From Thiobacillus sp. (GTDB lineage: Bacteria > Pseudomonadota > Gammaproteobacteria > Burkholderiales > Thiobacillaceae), in assembly GCA_024708885.1 (NCBI GenBank), contig JANJXT010000027.1, positions 59,515-123,514 of the forward strand: DNA of 64,000 bases, read 5' to 3'. The position numbers and the translations under genes were made by a program. This document shows, in pieces, positions 48,538 through 57,993 of this stretch. The notes under the pieces are model-generated. The model ran no database searches. It was not told the origin of the DNA and worked only from the letters and a program-made list of their open reading frames with translations. Numbering within the stretch: position 1 is the first letter of the stretch; each line of letters begins with the position of its first letter.

Positions 48538-49694
48538 TCATGCGCATGCTCCTCGCCGGCATCGCGCTCACGCTCGCCGGGTGCAGCACGGTTTCGTCCA
48601 TGACCGGCACCGTTGGCGGCTGGTTCGGCGCCGGCCCGGCCGGGGCGAAGCCGGCCGAGCTGGTCGACTTCAAGCCGGGGGTCGCACTGAGCGAGGTCTG
48701 GAAAGCCGGGACCGGCGACACCGACGGCTATCTGCTGCACCCGCAGGCGGATGGCGAGGACGTGTTCGCGGCAGGCGGCGGTCGCGTGGCGCGCATCGGC
48801 GTCAGCAATGGCGGCGTCGCCTGGCAGCAGGACACCGGCGTCAAGCTTTCGGCCGGTGCCGGCGCCGGGCTTGGCCTGGTGCTCGCCGGCGGCGCCAAGG
48901 GCGAGCTCGTCGCGCTCGACCCTGCCAACGGCGGACTGCGCTGGAAAGTCGCCTTGTCGAGCGAAGTGACCGGACAATTGCTGGCCGTGTCCGACACCGT
49001 GATCGCGCGCACCGGTGACGGCCGTGTGCATGGCCTTGCGGTTGCCGATGGCAGCCGCAAGTGGCTGTACAGCCGCAACCTTCCGGTGCTGAGCCTGCGC
49101 GGCTCCGGTGGCTTGGCGGCGTTCGAGGGCGTGATCTATGCCGGTTTCCCTGGCGGCAAGCTGGTCGCGCTCGACGCCGGCAACGGCGCGCAGCTGTGGG
49201 AGGCCACGGTGGCCTTGCCGCGCGGCGCGACCGAACTCGAACGCGTCGCCGACGTGATGGGCAACCCCGCGGTCGACGCGCGCCAGGTGTGCGCGGTGGC
49301 GTATCAGGGGCGAGTCGCCTGCTTCGACCGCCGCAGCGGCGCGCCGCTGTGGGCACGGGACACCTCCAGCAACAGCGGGCTGGCGATGGACGCGCGCAAC
49401 GTCTACGTCACCGACGACAAGGATGCCGTCACCGCCTATGACAAATTCTCCGGTCGTGCCGGGTGGCGCCAGGACAAGCTGGCCCGCCGTCAGGCCACCG
49501 CGCCGCTGGCGCTGGGCGAATGGGTCGTGGTCGGCGACGGTGAAGGCTACGTGCACGTGCTGTCGGCCGACGACGGCAGCTTCCTCGCGCGTGCCCGCGT
49601 GGACAGCGCGGTGCGCTCGGCGCCGGCGGACATCGGCCCCGGCTTCGCGGTGCAGACGGCCAAGGGCACGGTCGTCGCCTTCCGCCTGAAATAA
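48534..49694 (+). CDS. bamB: BamB, outer-membrane assembly lipoprotein
   Basis: A 386-residue eight-bladed beta-propeller of the BAM complex that inserts outer-membrane proteins. The lipoprotein signal is MRMLLAGIALTLAGCST with lipobox LAGC. PQQ-like repeats such as VALDPANGGLRWKV and VALDAGNGAQLWEA recur through the protein. Translation begins at GTG 48534 overlapping the upstream stop, or at ATG 48540. Confidence 0.95.
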   Translation: MIMRMLLAGIALTLAGCSTVSSMTGTVGGWFGAGPAGAKPAELVDFKPGVALSEVWKAGTGDTDGYLLHPQADGEDVFAAGGGRVARIGVSNGGVAWQQDTGVKLSAGAGAGLGLVLAGGAKGELVALDPANGGLRWKVALSSEVTGQLLAVSDTVIARTGDGRVHGLAVADGSRKWLYSRNLPVLSLRGSGGLAAFEGVIYAGFPGGKLVALDAGNGAQLWEATVALPRGATELERVADVMGNPAVDARQVCAVAYQGRVACFDRRSGAPLWARDTSSNSGLAMDARNVYVTDDKDAVTAYDKFSGRAGWRQDKLARRQATAPLALGEWVVVGDGEGYVHVLSADDGSFLARARVDSAVRSAPADIGPGFAVQTAKGTVVAFRLK

Positions 49695-49705
49695 GCGTCG
49701 GTTAA

Positions 49706-51115
49706 ATGCTTCCCACCCTGGTCCTGGTCGGCCGGCCCAACGTCGGCAAGTCGACGCTCTTCAACCGGCTGACCGGCACCCGCGACGCGCTGGTGCACGA
49801 CTTGCCCGGACTGACGCGCGACCGCCATTACGGACGTGGCCGCATCGGCGGCAAGCCCTATCTCGTGGTCGACACCGGCGGCCTGGAGCCGGTGGCCAAG
49901 GACGGCATCCTCGCCGAGATGGCGCGCCAGACGCTGCAGGCGATCGACGAGGCCGATGCGGTCATCTTCATGGTCGACGCGCGCAGCGGCCTGACGCCGC
50001 AGGACAAGGTCATTGCCGACCGCCTGCGCCGCGCGCATTGCCCGGTGTTCCTTGCCGTCAACAAGGCCGAGGGCATGAACCGCGCGGTGGTGACGGCAGA
50101 ATTCCATGAGCTCGGACTGGGCGAGCCGCTCGCGATTTCCGGCGCGCATGGCGACGGCATCGCCGATCTGGTGGCCGAAGCGCTGGCGCCCTTTCCCGAA
50201 GTGGCGGAGGCGCCGAGCGAGCACGGCGTGCCGAAGATCGCCCTGGTGGGGCGGCCCAACGCCGGCAAGTCGACCCTGGTCAATGCGCTGGTCGGCGAGG
50301 AGCGCGTCATCGCCTTCGACCAGCCCGGCACCACGCGCGATTCGATCTACGTCGAATTCGAGCGCGACGGCAAGCCCTACATCCTCATCGACACCGCCGG
50401 CGTGCGCCGCCGCGGCAAGGTGTTCGAGGCGGTGGAGAAATTTTCCGTCATCAAGACGCTGCAGGCGATCGAGGACGCCAACGTGGTGGTACTGGTGCTC
50501 GATGCGCGCGAGAACATTTCCGAGCAGGATGCGCACCTGGCCGGCTTCATCCTGGAGACCGGGCGCGCACTGGTGGTCGCAGTCAACAAGTGGGACGGCC
50601 TGTCCGCCGAGCGGCGCGACGACATCAAGCACGAGATCGGGCGCAAGCTCGCCTTTCTCGAGTTTGCCCGCTTCAACTACATTTCCGCGCTGAAGGGCAA
50701 GGGACTGGAGAACCTGCTGAAGGACGTCGAGGCCGCGCACGCCGCGGCCTTCATCAAGATGTCGACGCCCAGGCTCACGCGTGTGCTGGAGGCCGCGGTG
50801 GCACAGCACGCGCCGCCGAAGAACGGCCTGTTCCGTCCCAAGCCGCGCTACGCCCATCAGGGCGGCAAGAATCCGCCGGTCATCATCCTGCACGGCAACG
50901 CGCTGGAAGGCCTGCGTGACGACTACAAACGCTACCTGGAAAGCTGCTTTCGCAAGGCGTTCAATTTGCAGGGAACGCCGCTCAGAATCCAGATCAAGGA
51001 AGACAGCGGCAAAAATCCGTTCGAAGGGAAAAAGCACGCACCGCTCACCGAGAGCGAAGCCACGCGGCGGCGGCGCGAAAAACGGGTTCGGCGCAGGGTG
51101 TACGGCGACAGCTAG
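49706..51115 (+). CDS. der: Der (EngA), ribosome-assembly GTPase
   Basis: A 469-residue protein with two tandem GTPase domains and a KH-like C-terminus, essential for 50S subunit assembly. G1 motifs are GRPNVGKST (about 8-16) and GRPNAGKST (about 183-191). G3 motifs are DTGGLE and DTAGVRR. G4 motifs are NKAEG and NKWDG. The basic tail is [14 protein letters not shown]. In most Betaproteobacteria hfq follows; here it does not (see 51720-52070). Confidence 0.97.
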   Translation: MLPTLVLVGRPNVGKSTLFNRLTGTRDALVHDLPGLTRDRHYGRGRIGGKPYLVVDTGGLEPVAKDGILAEMARQTLQAIDEADAVIFMVDARSGLTPQDKVIADRLRRAHCPVFLAVNKAEGMNRAVVTAEFHELGLGEPLAISGAHGDGIADLVAEALAPFPEVAEAPSEHGVPKIALVGRPNAGKSTLVNALVGEERVIAFDQPGTTRDSIYVEFERDGKPYILIDTAGVRRRGKVFEAVEKFSVIKTLQAIEDANVVVLVLDARENISEQDAHLAGFILETGRALVVAVNKWDGLSAERRDDIKHEIGRKLAFLEFARFNYISALKGKGLENLLKDVEAAHAAAFIKMSTPRLTRVLEAAVAQHAPPKNGLFRPKPRYAHQGGKNPPVIILHGNALEGLRDDYKRYLESCFRKAFNLQGTPLRIQIKEDSGKNPFEGKKHAPLTESEATRRRREKRVRRRVYGDS

Positions 51116-51175
51116 CCCGCCCGTGCGGGCAGGGCGCGTGCGGAGCAATCGCGACGATGGCTGCGGGACGGCGGC

Positions 51176-51427
51176 TCAGTCGAGCCAGCGTATCAGGTAA
51201 TACAGCCTGAACCCTTCGGATGAGCGCGACGGTCCGCTGGCGATGGCCGCATGGCGATGCTTGGCCGGGTCGGCGTGGGCGCGCGCCTCGTCCTCGCTCG
51301 TGTACACCTCGACCACGCCTTCCGGAAAGCGCTTGCGCCCCTTGCCTGCCGGCGCATAGATCACCGCCGCGACGGTGCTGACGACACTCGCCTCGGTGTC
51401 GGAGAACAGGCTGGTGGGAAGCGGCAT
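51176..51427 (-). CDS. Hypothetical protein
   Basis: An 83-residue protein, MPLPTSLFSDTEASVV. It has no signal or membrane segment. VVEVYTSEDEARAHA and a final GFRLYYLIRWLD suggest a small alpha/beta fold. The gene lies on the opposite strand to der and hflX, ten bases after the next gene, so the two form a minus-strand pair. No family is recognised. Coding is supported by the pairing and codon use only. Confidence 0.55.
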   Translation of the reverse strand: MPLPTSLFSDTEASVVSTVAAVIYAPAGKGRKRFPEGVVEVYTSEDEARAHADPAKHRHAAIASGPSRSSEGFRLYYLIRWLD

Positions 51428-51437
51428 GCAGGGCGCC

Positions 51438-51719
51438 TCAGTGGGGCTTCTTGGAAATGTTGCCGACCTTGATTGCGTGCGAGGTCGGCGTCTCGTCGCT
51501 GAAGTGCGGCCGCTCGTCGAGCGTGCGCCCGGTCAGGCGCGCAAGTTCGGTCTCGCGGCTGGCGATGACCATCAGGCAATCCTTGATGTTCATGACCGTC
51601 GCTTCCGTCAGCGGGCTCGGGTTGCCGTCGCGCGGCGCCGTGTCGCGCACGATGGACGTGAGGGTCTTGCGCATCATGCGCATCAGGCGCTGTTCGTCGT
51701 GCAGGGCTTTGTCGTCCAT
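51438..51719 (-). CDS. Conserved-looking small protein
   Basis: A 93-residue helical, charged protein: MDDKALHDEQRLMRMMRK, then LTSIVRDTAPRDGNPSPLTEATVMNI (split here: LTSIVRDTAP and PLTEATV), IKDCLMVIASRETELARL and a polar tail. No domain with known function. It is first of the two-gene minus-strand unit placed where hfq would be expected. A role cannot be assigned. Confidence 0.6.
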   Translation of the reverse strand: MDDKALHDEQRLMRMMRKTLTSIVRDTAPRDGNPSPLTEATVMNIKDCLMVIASRETELARLTGRTLDERPHFSDETPTSHAIKVGNISKKPH

Positions 51720-52070
51720 GGGGGGCTCCGGTCAAGGTGAAACGCGCGTCGCGAGATTGTGTCAACCGCCCCCCTTGGGGAGGGAGGGGAGAGGGCAAGG
51801 TTCATGGCGAATCATCATGAACGTTTGCAGGAACGCCGTTATTCTGAGCGCCGGTCGGCCCCTCGTCAACGCAAATTCCCGCGCAAACCCCCGCGCCGGC
51901 AGGGGATAAGACGCGTGCCGCGGGCAGAATGCAATGTGGCCGCCCCGCGCCCGTGCTTCCGCGCTGCGCGCGATACAATGCAGGGTTGTCCATTCGTATT
52001 TATTCGCGCGTCCGTATGCCGTACCTGATCCGATCTGTGCTGTCCCCCCGCGCGGCGACCGCGGCACGCC
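51720..52070 (+). other. 351-base gap upstream of hflX
   Basis: No convincing gene. It holds a GTTCATG/CATGAAC inverted repeat (51800-51822), a purine-rich GGGGAGGGAGGGGAGAGGG patch at about 51777-51795, and a TACAAT -10-like box at 51974-51979 without a clear -35. The box is the best candidate for the hflXKC promoter. A 75-codon basic reading frame from 51804 has no support. Confidence 0.6.
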
Positions 52071-53225
52071 ATGTTTGAGCGGCACGCCGGCGGCGAGCGG
52101 GTCGTGCTCGTTGCCATCGACCTGGGAGACCCGGAACATGCCGAGAGTGCGGCCGAGTTGCGCCTGCTCGCCAGCGGTGCCGGGCTCGACATTCGTGGCG
52201 AAGTCCAGGGCCGGCGGGCACGCCCCGACGCGGCGCTGTTCGTCGGTGGCGGCAAGGCCGACGAGATTGCCGCGCTCGTCGCGGCGAGCGACGCGGATGT
52301 CGTCATTTTCAACCACGAGCTGTCGCCGGCGCAGGAACGCAATCTGGAGCGCCGGCTGCACTGCCGGGTGATCGACCGCGTCAGTCTGATCCTCGACATT
52401 TTCGCGCGGCGCGCGCGCAGCGCCGAAGGCAAGCTGCAGGTGGAACTCGCGCAGCTGCAGCACCTGTCGACGCGTCTGGTGCGGGGCTGGACCCACCTGG
52501 AACGGCAGCGCGGCGGCGTCGGCCTGCGCGGCCCGGGTGAAAAGCAGCTGGAGACCGACCGTCGCCTCATCGGCCTGCGCGTCAAGGCCCTGCGCGAACG
52601 TATCGACAAGCTGGCGCGCCAGCGCCGCACGCAACGGCGCGCGCGCGAGCGCCGCGAGGTGCTGTCGGTGGCGCTGGCCGGCTATACCAACGCCGGCAAG
52701 TCGACCCTGTTCAATGCGCTGACCCGTGCCGGCGCCTATGCGGCCGACCAGTTGTTCGCCACGCTCGACACCACCACGCGCAAGATTCATCTGCCCGGGA
52801 TCGGTGAAGTCGTGCTGTCCGATACCGTCGGTTTCGTGACCAATCTGCCGCACAGCCTGGTGGCGGCGTTCCGCGCCACGCTGGAGGCGACCGCCGAGGC
52901 TGATCTGCTGCTGCATGTGATCGACGCCGCAAGCCCCGCGCGCGAGCGTCAGATCGCCGCGGTGGAGCAGGTATTGAAGGAAATCGGCGCCGAGGATGTG
53001 CCGGTTCTGCGCGTCTACAACAAGCTCGATCTCACCGAGGTGGCACCCGGGGCGGCGCGGGACGAATATGGTAAACTCGCCAGCGTTTATGTGTCCGCCC
53101 GGACCGGCGCCGGACTTGAACTTCTGCGGGGCGCCCTGTCGGAAATCCTGGGCGCCGATCGCGTCCGCGCGGCGGCAGGCGAACCCGACAAGCTCACCCC
53201 CCAATCAACGGCACACACTTCTTGA
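52071..53225 (+). CDS. hflX: HflX, ribosome-splitting GTPase
   Basis: A 384-residue GTPase that rescues stalled ribosomes under stress. The N-terminal domain has LFVGGGKADEIAAL (about 55-68) and FNHELSPAQERNLER. A helical linker (GGVGLRGPGEKQLETDRR, about 147-164) follows. The G domain has GYTNAGKSTLFNAL (about 204), DTVGFVTNLPHSLV and YNKLDL. The start is ATG 52071. It is six bases ahead of hflK. Confidence 0.95.
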   Translation: MFERHAGGERVVLVAIDLGDPEHAESAAELRLLASGAGLDIRGEVQGRRARPDAALFVGGGKADEIAALVAASDADVVIFNHELSPAQERNLERRLHCRVIDRVSLILDIFARRARSAEGKLQVELAQLQHLSTRLVRGWTHLERQRGGVGLRGPGEKQLETDRRLIGLRVKALRERIDKLARQRRTQRRARERREVLSVALAGYTNAGKSTLFNALTRAGAYAADQLFATLDTTTRKIHLPGIGEVVLSDTVGFVTNLPHSLVAAFRATLEATAEADLLLHVIDAASPARERQIAAVEQVLKEIGAEDVPVLRVYNKLDLTEVAPGAARDEYGKLASVYVSARTGAGLELLRGALSEILGADRVRAAAGEPDKLTPQSTAHTS

Positions 53226-53231
53226 CACGAT

Positions 53232-54431
53232 ATGGCTTGGAACGACCCCCAATGGGGCAACAACGGTAAGCGCAACAGCAGCGGCCCGCCCGACCTGGAC
53301 GAGATCTGGCGGCGCATCAACCAGCGCCTTTCCGGCATGTTCGGCGGCAAGGGCAATGGCGGTGGCGACGGTGATGGCTTTTCCGGCGGCAGCTTGCCGG
53401 GCGGCGGCAATGTGGTGGGAGCCCTGATCGGCGTTCTTGCGCTGGTCTGGGTGGCGAGCGGTTTCTACATCGTCGATACCGGCCAGCGCGGCGTCGTGCT
53501 GCGTTTCGGCAAGTACGTCGAGACGACCGAACCAGGACCGCGCTGGCATCTGCCGTGGCCGGTCGAATCGCGCGAAATCGTCAACATCGACCAGGTGCGC
53601 ACCGTGGAAATCGGCTACCGCAACAACGTCCGGAGCAAGGTGCTGAAGGAGTCGCTGATGCTTACCGACGACGAGAACATCATCGACCTGCAGTTTGCCG
53701 TGCAATACGTACTGAAGGATCCGGTCGAGTTCCTGTTCATCAACCGCGCCCCCGACGACAGCGCGCTGCAGGTGGCGGAGACGGCCATGCGCGAAATCGT
53801 CGGCAAGAACAAAATGGACTTCGTTCTCTATGAAGGGCGCGCGGAAATCGCTGCGCGCGCCAAGCAGCTGATGCAGGAAATCCACGACCGCTACAAGACC
53901 GGCATCAGCATCAGCCAGGTCACGTTGCAGAACATCCAGCCGCCTGAACAGGTGCAGTCCGCGTTCGACGACGCGGTGAAGGCGGGCCAGGACCGCGAAC
54001 GTCTGAAGAACGAGGCCGAGGCCTACTCCAACGACATCGTGCCGCGCGCGCGCGGCCTCGCATCGCGCCTGAAGGAAGAGGCCGAGGGCTACAAGCAGGC
54101 GGTGATCGCCAACGCCCAGGGCGAGGGCAGCCGGTTCTCGCAGATTTTCAGCGAATACGAGAAGGCGCCGCAGGTGACGCGCCAGCGCATGTATCTCGAC
54201 ACGATGCAGGCCGTGATGAACAACACCAGCAAGGTGGTCGTCGACCAGAAGGGCGGCAACAGCCTGCTCTATCTGCCGCTCGACAAGCTGCAGCAGGCCG
54301 TCGGCCAGGGCTATGCCGGTGCGCCGGAGATGCTGGCGCAGCCGGGCGGGTCGACTTCTTCGGCCACGCAACCGCTTGACGTGCGGACGCGCGATACCCT
54401 GCGCAGCCGCGACCGGGAGGACCGGCCATGA
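53232..54431 (+). CDS. hflK: HflK, FtsH protease modulator
   Basis: A 399-residue single-pass inner-membrane protein of the SPFH/band-7 family that surrounds FtsH together with HflC. The N-terminus MAWNDPQWGNNGKRNSSGPP is typical, with a glycine-rich stretch before the membrane helix (about 65-85). The band-7 domain carries DTGQRGVVLRFGKY (about 82) and RALIY-like conserved segments. A coiled coil follows (ERLKNEAEAYSND, about 257). The end overlaps hflC (ATGA). Confidence 0.96.
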   Translation: MAWNDPQWGNNGKRNSSGPPDLDEIWRRINQRLSGMFGGKGNGGGDGDGFSGGSLPGGGNVVGALIGVLALVWVASGFYIVDTGQRGVVLRFGKYVETTEPGPRWHLPWPVESREIVNIDQVRTVEIGYRNNVRSKVLKESLMLTDDENIIDLQFAVQYVLKDPVEFLFINRAPDDSALQVAETAMREIVGKNKMDFVLYEGRAEIAARAKQLMQEIHDRYKTGISISQVTLQNIQPPEQVQSAFDDAVKAGQDRERLKNEAEAYSNDIVPRARGLASRLKEEAEGYKQAVIANAQGEGSRFSQIFSEYEKAPQVTRQRMYLDTMQAVMNNTSKVVVDQKGGNSLLYLPLDKLQQAVGQGYAGAPEMLAQPGGSTSSATQPLDVRTRDTLRSRDREDRP

Positions 54432-55309
54432 ACAGGAACTTCGCGTCCGTGCTGGTCGTGCTGCTGGTCGGCCTGGTGGTGCTCTCGGGCAGCATGTTCA
54501 CCGTCGATCAGCGACAGAACGCCCTGGTGTTCCAGCTCGGCGAGGTCGTCGGCGTGAAGACGAAACCCGGACTTTACTGGAAGCTGCCGCTGGTGCAGAA
54601 CGTGCGCTACTTCGACACGCGCATTCTCACGCTCGACGCCGCCGATCCCGAGCGCTTCATCACCTCGGAAAAGAAGAACGTCCTGGTGGATTCGTTCATC
54701 AAGTGGCGCGTGATCGACGCCAGGCAGTTCTACGTGTCGGTGGGCGGCGACGAGGCCCGTGCGCAGATCCGTCTCAACCAGACGGTGAACGACGGACTGC
54801 GCGCCGAGTTCGGCAAGCGCACCATCAACGACGTGGTCTCGGGCAGCCGCGACGAGATCATGAACATCATCCGCACCAAGGCCGATGCCGATGCGCGCAA
54901 GATCGGCGTGCAGGTGGTCGACGTGCGCATCAAGCGCGTCGACCTGCCGGAAACGGTGTCGGAGAACGTCTATCGGCGCATGGAGGCCGAGCGCAAGCAG
55001 GTCGCCAACGAGCTGCGTTCGACCGGCGCGGCGGAAGCGGAAAAGATCAAGGCCGACGCCGACAAGCAGAAGGAAGTGATCGTCGCCGAAGCCTATCGCG
55101 ACGCGCAGCAGGTCAAGGGTGAGGGCGACGCGCGGGCGGCCGCGATCTATGCCGCGGCGTTCGGCAAGAATCCGGAATTCTATGCGTTCTACCGCAGCAT
55201 GCAGGCGTATCGCGAGAGCTTCCGCAGCAAGAACGACGTCATGGTGCTCGATCCGAGCGCCGATTTCTTCAAGTACATGAAGAATCCGCGGGCCGCGGGT
55301 GGGCAATGA
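54428..55309 (+). CDS. hflC: HflC, FtsH protease modulator
   Basis: A 293-residue partner of HflK. An N-terminal membrane helix (FASVLVVLLVGLVVLSG, about 4-20) precedes the band-7 domain, with FTVDQRQNALVFQLGEV and FIKWRVIDARQFY. A long coiled coil follows (AEAEKIKADADKQKEVIVAEA). The end DFFKYMKNP is conserved. It shares its stop with the start of the following small gene. Confidence 0.96.
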   Translation: MNRNFASVLVVLLVGLVVLSGSMFTVDQRQNALVFQLGEVVGVKTKPGLYWKLPLVQNVRYFDTRILTLDAADPERFITSEKKNVLVDSFIKWRVIDARQFYVSVGGDEARAQIRLNQTVNDGLRAEFGKRTINDVVSGSRDEIMNIIRTKADADARKIGVQVVDVRIKRVDLPETVSENVYRRMEAERKQVANELRSTGAAEAEKIKADADKQKEVIVAEAYRDAQQVKGEGDARAAAIYAAAFGKNPEFYAFYRSMQAYRESFRSKNDVMVLDPSADFFKYMKNPRAAGGQ

Positions 55310-55494
55310 CCGCCTGGGACTGGACTGCGGCGGTCGGCCTGCTGCTGGTGATCGAGGGCGTGCTGCCGTTCGCCGCGCCGGCGGCGTGGCGGGACGGCGT
55401 GAGCCGCATCGCCGCACTGCGCGACGGCCAGCTGCGTTTTATCGGCGCGGCCGCGATGCTCGCTGGCGTCCTGCTGTTGCTGTCGTTCAAGTAA
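55306..55494 (+). CDS. DUF2065 small membrane protein
   Basis: A 62-residue protein with two membrane helices (about 6-24 and 43-60) around LPFAAPAAWRD and RIAALRDGQLRFIGAAAMLAG, the pattern of the DUF2065 (YjeT) family usually found between hflC and hisZ/purA. The ATG overlaps the hflC stop (ATGA). Function unknown; linkage suggests a role beside HflKC-FtsH. Confidence 0.9.
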   Translation: MTAWDWTAAVGLLLVIEGVLPFAAPAAWRDGVSRIAALRDGQLRFIGAAAMLAGVLLLLSFK

Positions 55495-55506
55495 GCGACA
55501 AGACGA

Positions 55507-56472
55507 ATGACCGCCTGGCTGCTGCCTGAAAACGTCGAGGACGTCCTGCCGCCCGAGGCCTGGCGCATGGAGGACATGCGCCGCGCGTTGCTCGACCTGT
55601 TCCGTGGCCGCGGCTACCAGCTGGTGATCCCGCCCCTGATGGAATACGTCGACTCGCTGCTGACCGGAGTGGGCGCCGACCTCGATCTCAAGACCTTCAA
55701 GGTGGTCGACCGCATGTCGGGGCGGCTGATGGGCGTGCGCGCCGACATCACGCCGCAGGTCGCGCGTATCGATGCCCACCTGCTCGCCGCCAATGCGGTG
55801 AACCGCCTGTGCTATGCGGGCAGCGTGCTGCACACGCTGTCGGCCGGATTCCACCGCTCGCGCGAGCCGATCCAGATCGGCGCCGAACTCTACGGCGAGG
55901 CCGGCGTCGGTGCGGACATCGAGATTCTGCAACTGATGCGGCAGTCGCTCGAGGTATGCGGGATTGCCGCGTTTCGGCTCGACGTCGGACACGTCGGCGT
56001 GTACCGCGCGCTGGCGCAGGAAGCCCGTCTCGACGGTGCGGTCGAACACGCCCTTTTCGGCGCCCTGCAGGCGAAGGATGCCAGCGCGGTGGCAGTGCTG
56101 ACGGCCGGCCTGCCTATTGTGCTGCGCGACGCTTTCGCCGCGCTGCCGCGCCTGCACGGCGACCGCAGCGTGCTGGGCGAAGCGCGCGCCTGCCTGCCGG
56201 GTCTGCCTGAGGTCGAGGCCGCGCTCGACGTGCTCGACGCGCTCGACCGCGAGCTGGGCGATGCCGACCTTGCCTACGATCTGACCGAACTGCGCGGCTA
56301 CGGCTACCACAGCGGCGTCGTGTTTGCCGCCTATGCCGGCGGCCGCAGCCACGCCGTGGCACAGGGCGGGCGTTACGACGAGGTGGGGCGGGTGTTCGGC
56401 CGTGCGCGGCCGGCGACCGGATTCAGCATGGATTTGCGCGAGCTGCTGCGGGCCGGCTCGCGGACGGAATAG
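55507..56472 (+). CDS. hisZ: HisZ, ATP phosphoribosyltransferase regulatory subunit
   Basis: A 321-residue HisS-like protein without tRNA-charging function. It activates the short form of HisG in the first step of histidine synthesis. The synthetase-like fold is visible in LFRGRGYQLVIPPLMEYVDSL (split: RGYQLVIPPLMEY, about 36) and VRADITPQVARIDAH (about 77), then RYDEVGRVFGRARPATGFSMD near the end. The anticodon-binding domain is missing and the His-specific motifs differ, which separates it from hisS at 46616. hisG is not in the window. Confidence 0.93.
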   Translation: MTAWLLPENVEDVLPPEAWRMEDMRRALLDLFRGRGYQLVIPPLMEYVDSLLTGVGADLDLKTFKVVDRMSGRLMGVRADITPQVARIDAHLLAANAVNRLCYAGSVLHTLSAGFHRSREPIQIGAELYGEAGVGADIEILQLMRQSLEVCGIAAFRLDVGHVGVYRALAQEARLDGAVEHALFGALQAKDASAVAVLTAGLPIVLRDAFAALPRLHGDRSVLGEARACLPGLPEVEAALDVLDALDRELGDADLAYDLTELRGYGYHSGVVFAAYAGGRSHAVAQGGRYDEVGRVFGRARPATGFSMDLRELLRAGSRTE

Positions 56473-57789
<1,317 letters not shown>

Positions 57790-57808
57790 GCAGGCGAGAG
57801 CGCGCCAA

Positions 57809-57839
57809 ACAAAAAGCCGACACGAGGTCGGCTTTTTGT
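57809..57839. terminator. Bidirectional terminator between purA and tRNA-Leu
   Basis: AAAAAGCCGAC/GTCGGCTTTTT, 11-bp core with a five-base loop. Runs of A and T flank both sides, so it can end purA on the plus strand and the tRNA on the minus strand. Confidence 0.9.
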
Positions 57840-57864
57840 ATCAGGCTGATTTCTCAGCCGCATT

Positions 57865-57951
57865 TGGTGCCCAGAAGAGGACTCGAACCTCCACAGTGTT
57901 GCCACCGCTAGGACCTGAACCTAGTGCGTCTACCAATTCCGCCATCTGGGC
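57865..57951 (-). tRNA. tRNA-Leu (anticodon CAG)
   Basis: An 87-base tRNA with encoded CCA. The acceptor stem is GCCCAGA (57951-57945) with TCTGGGC. The D arm has GGAATTGGTAGAC. The anticodon stem CTAGG/CCTAG encloses TTCAGGT, anticodon CAG, reading CUG. A long variable arm marks the Leu class, and the T loop is GGTTCGAGTCC. It lies antisense between purA and rnr. Confidence 0.96.
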
Positions 57952-57964
57952 AATGAAGGCGCGC

Positions 57965-57993
57965 ATTTTAGAGAGACGAGACTGAATTGTCAA
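57965..57993 (-). promoter_or_regulatory. Promoter of tRNA-Leu
   Basis: Minus strand: consensus -35 TTGACA (57993-57988), 17-base spacer, -10 TAAAAT (57970-57965), 14 bases before the tRNA. The -35 overlaps the TTG start codon of rnr on the other strand. Confidence 0.8.

Noticed and set aside
51804..52028. 75-codon basic reading frame before hflX
   Set aside because: Arg/Pro-rich composition without ribosome-binding site or family; overlaps the likely hflX promoter.
53232..55309. hflK/hflC as stomatin-type housekeeping proteins of a defence island
   Set aside because: The order hflX-hflK-hflC-DUF2065-hisZ-purA is ordinary core genome.
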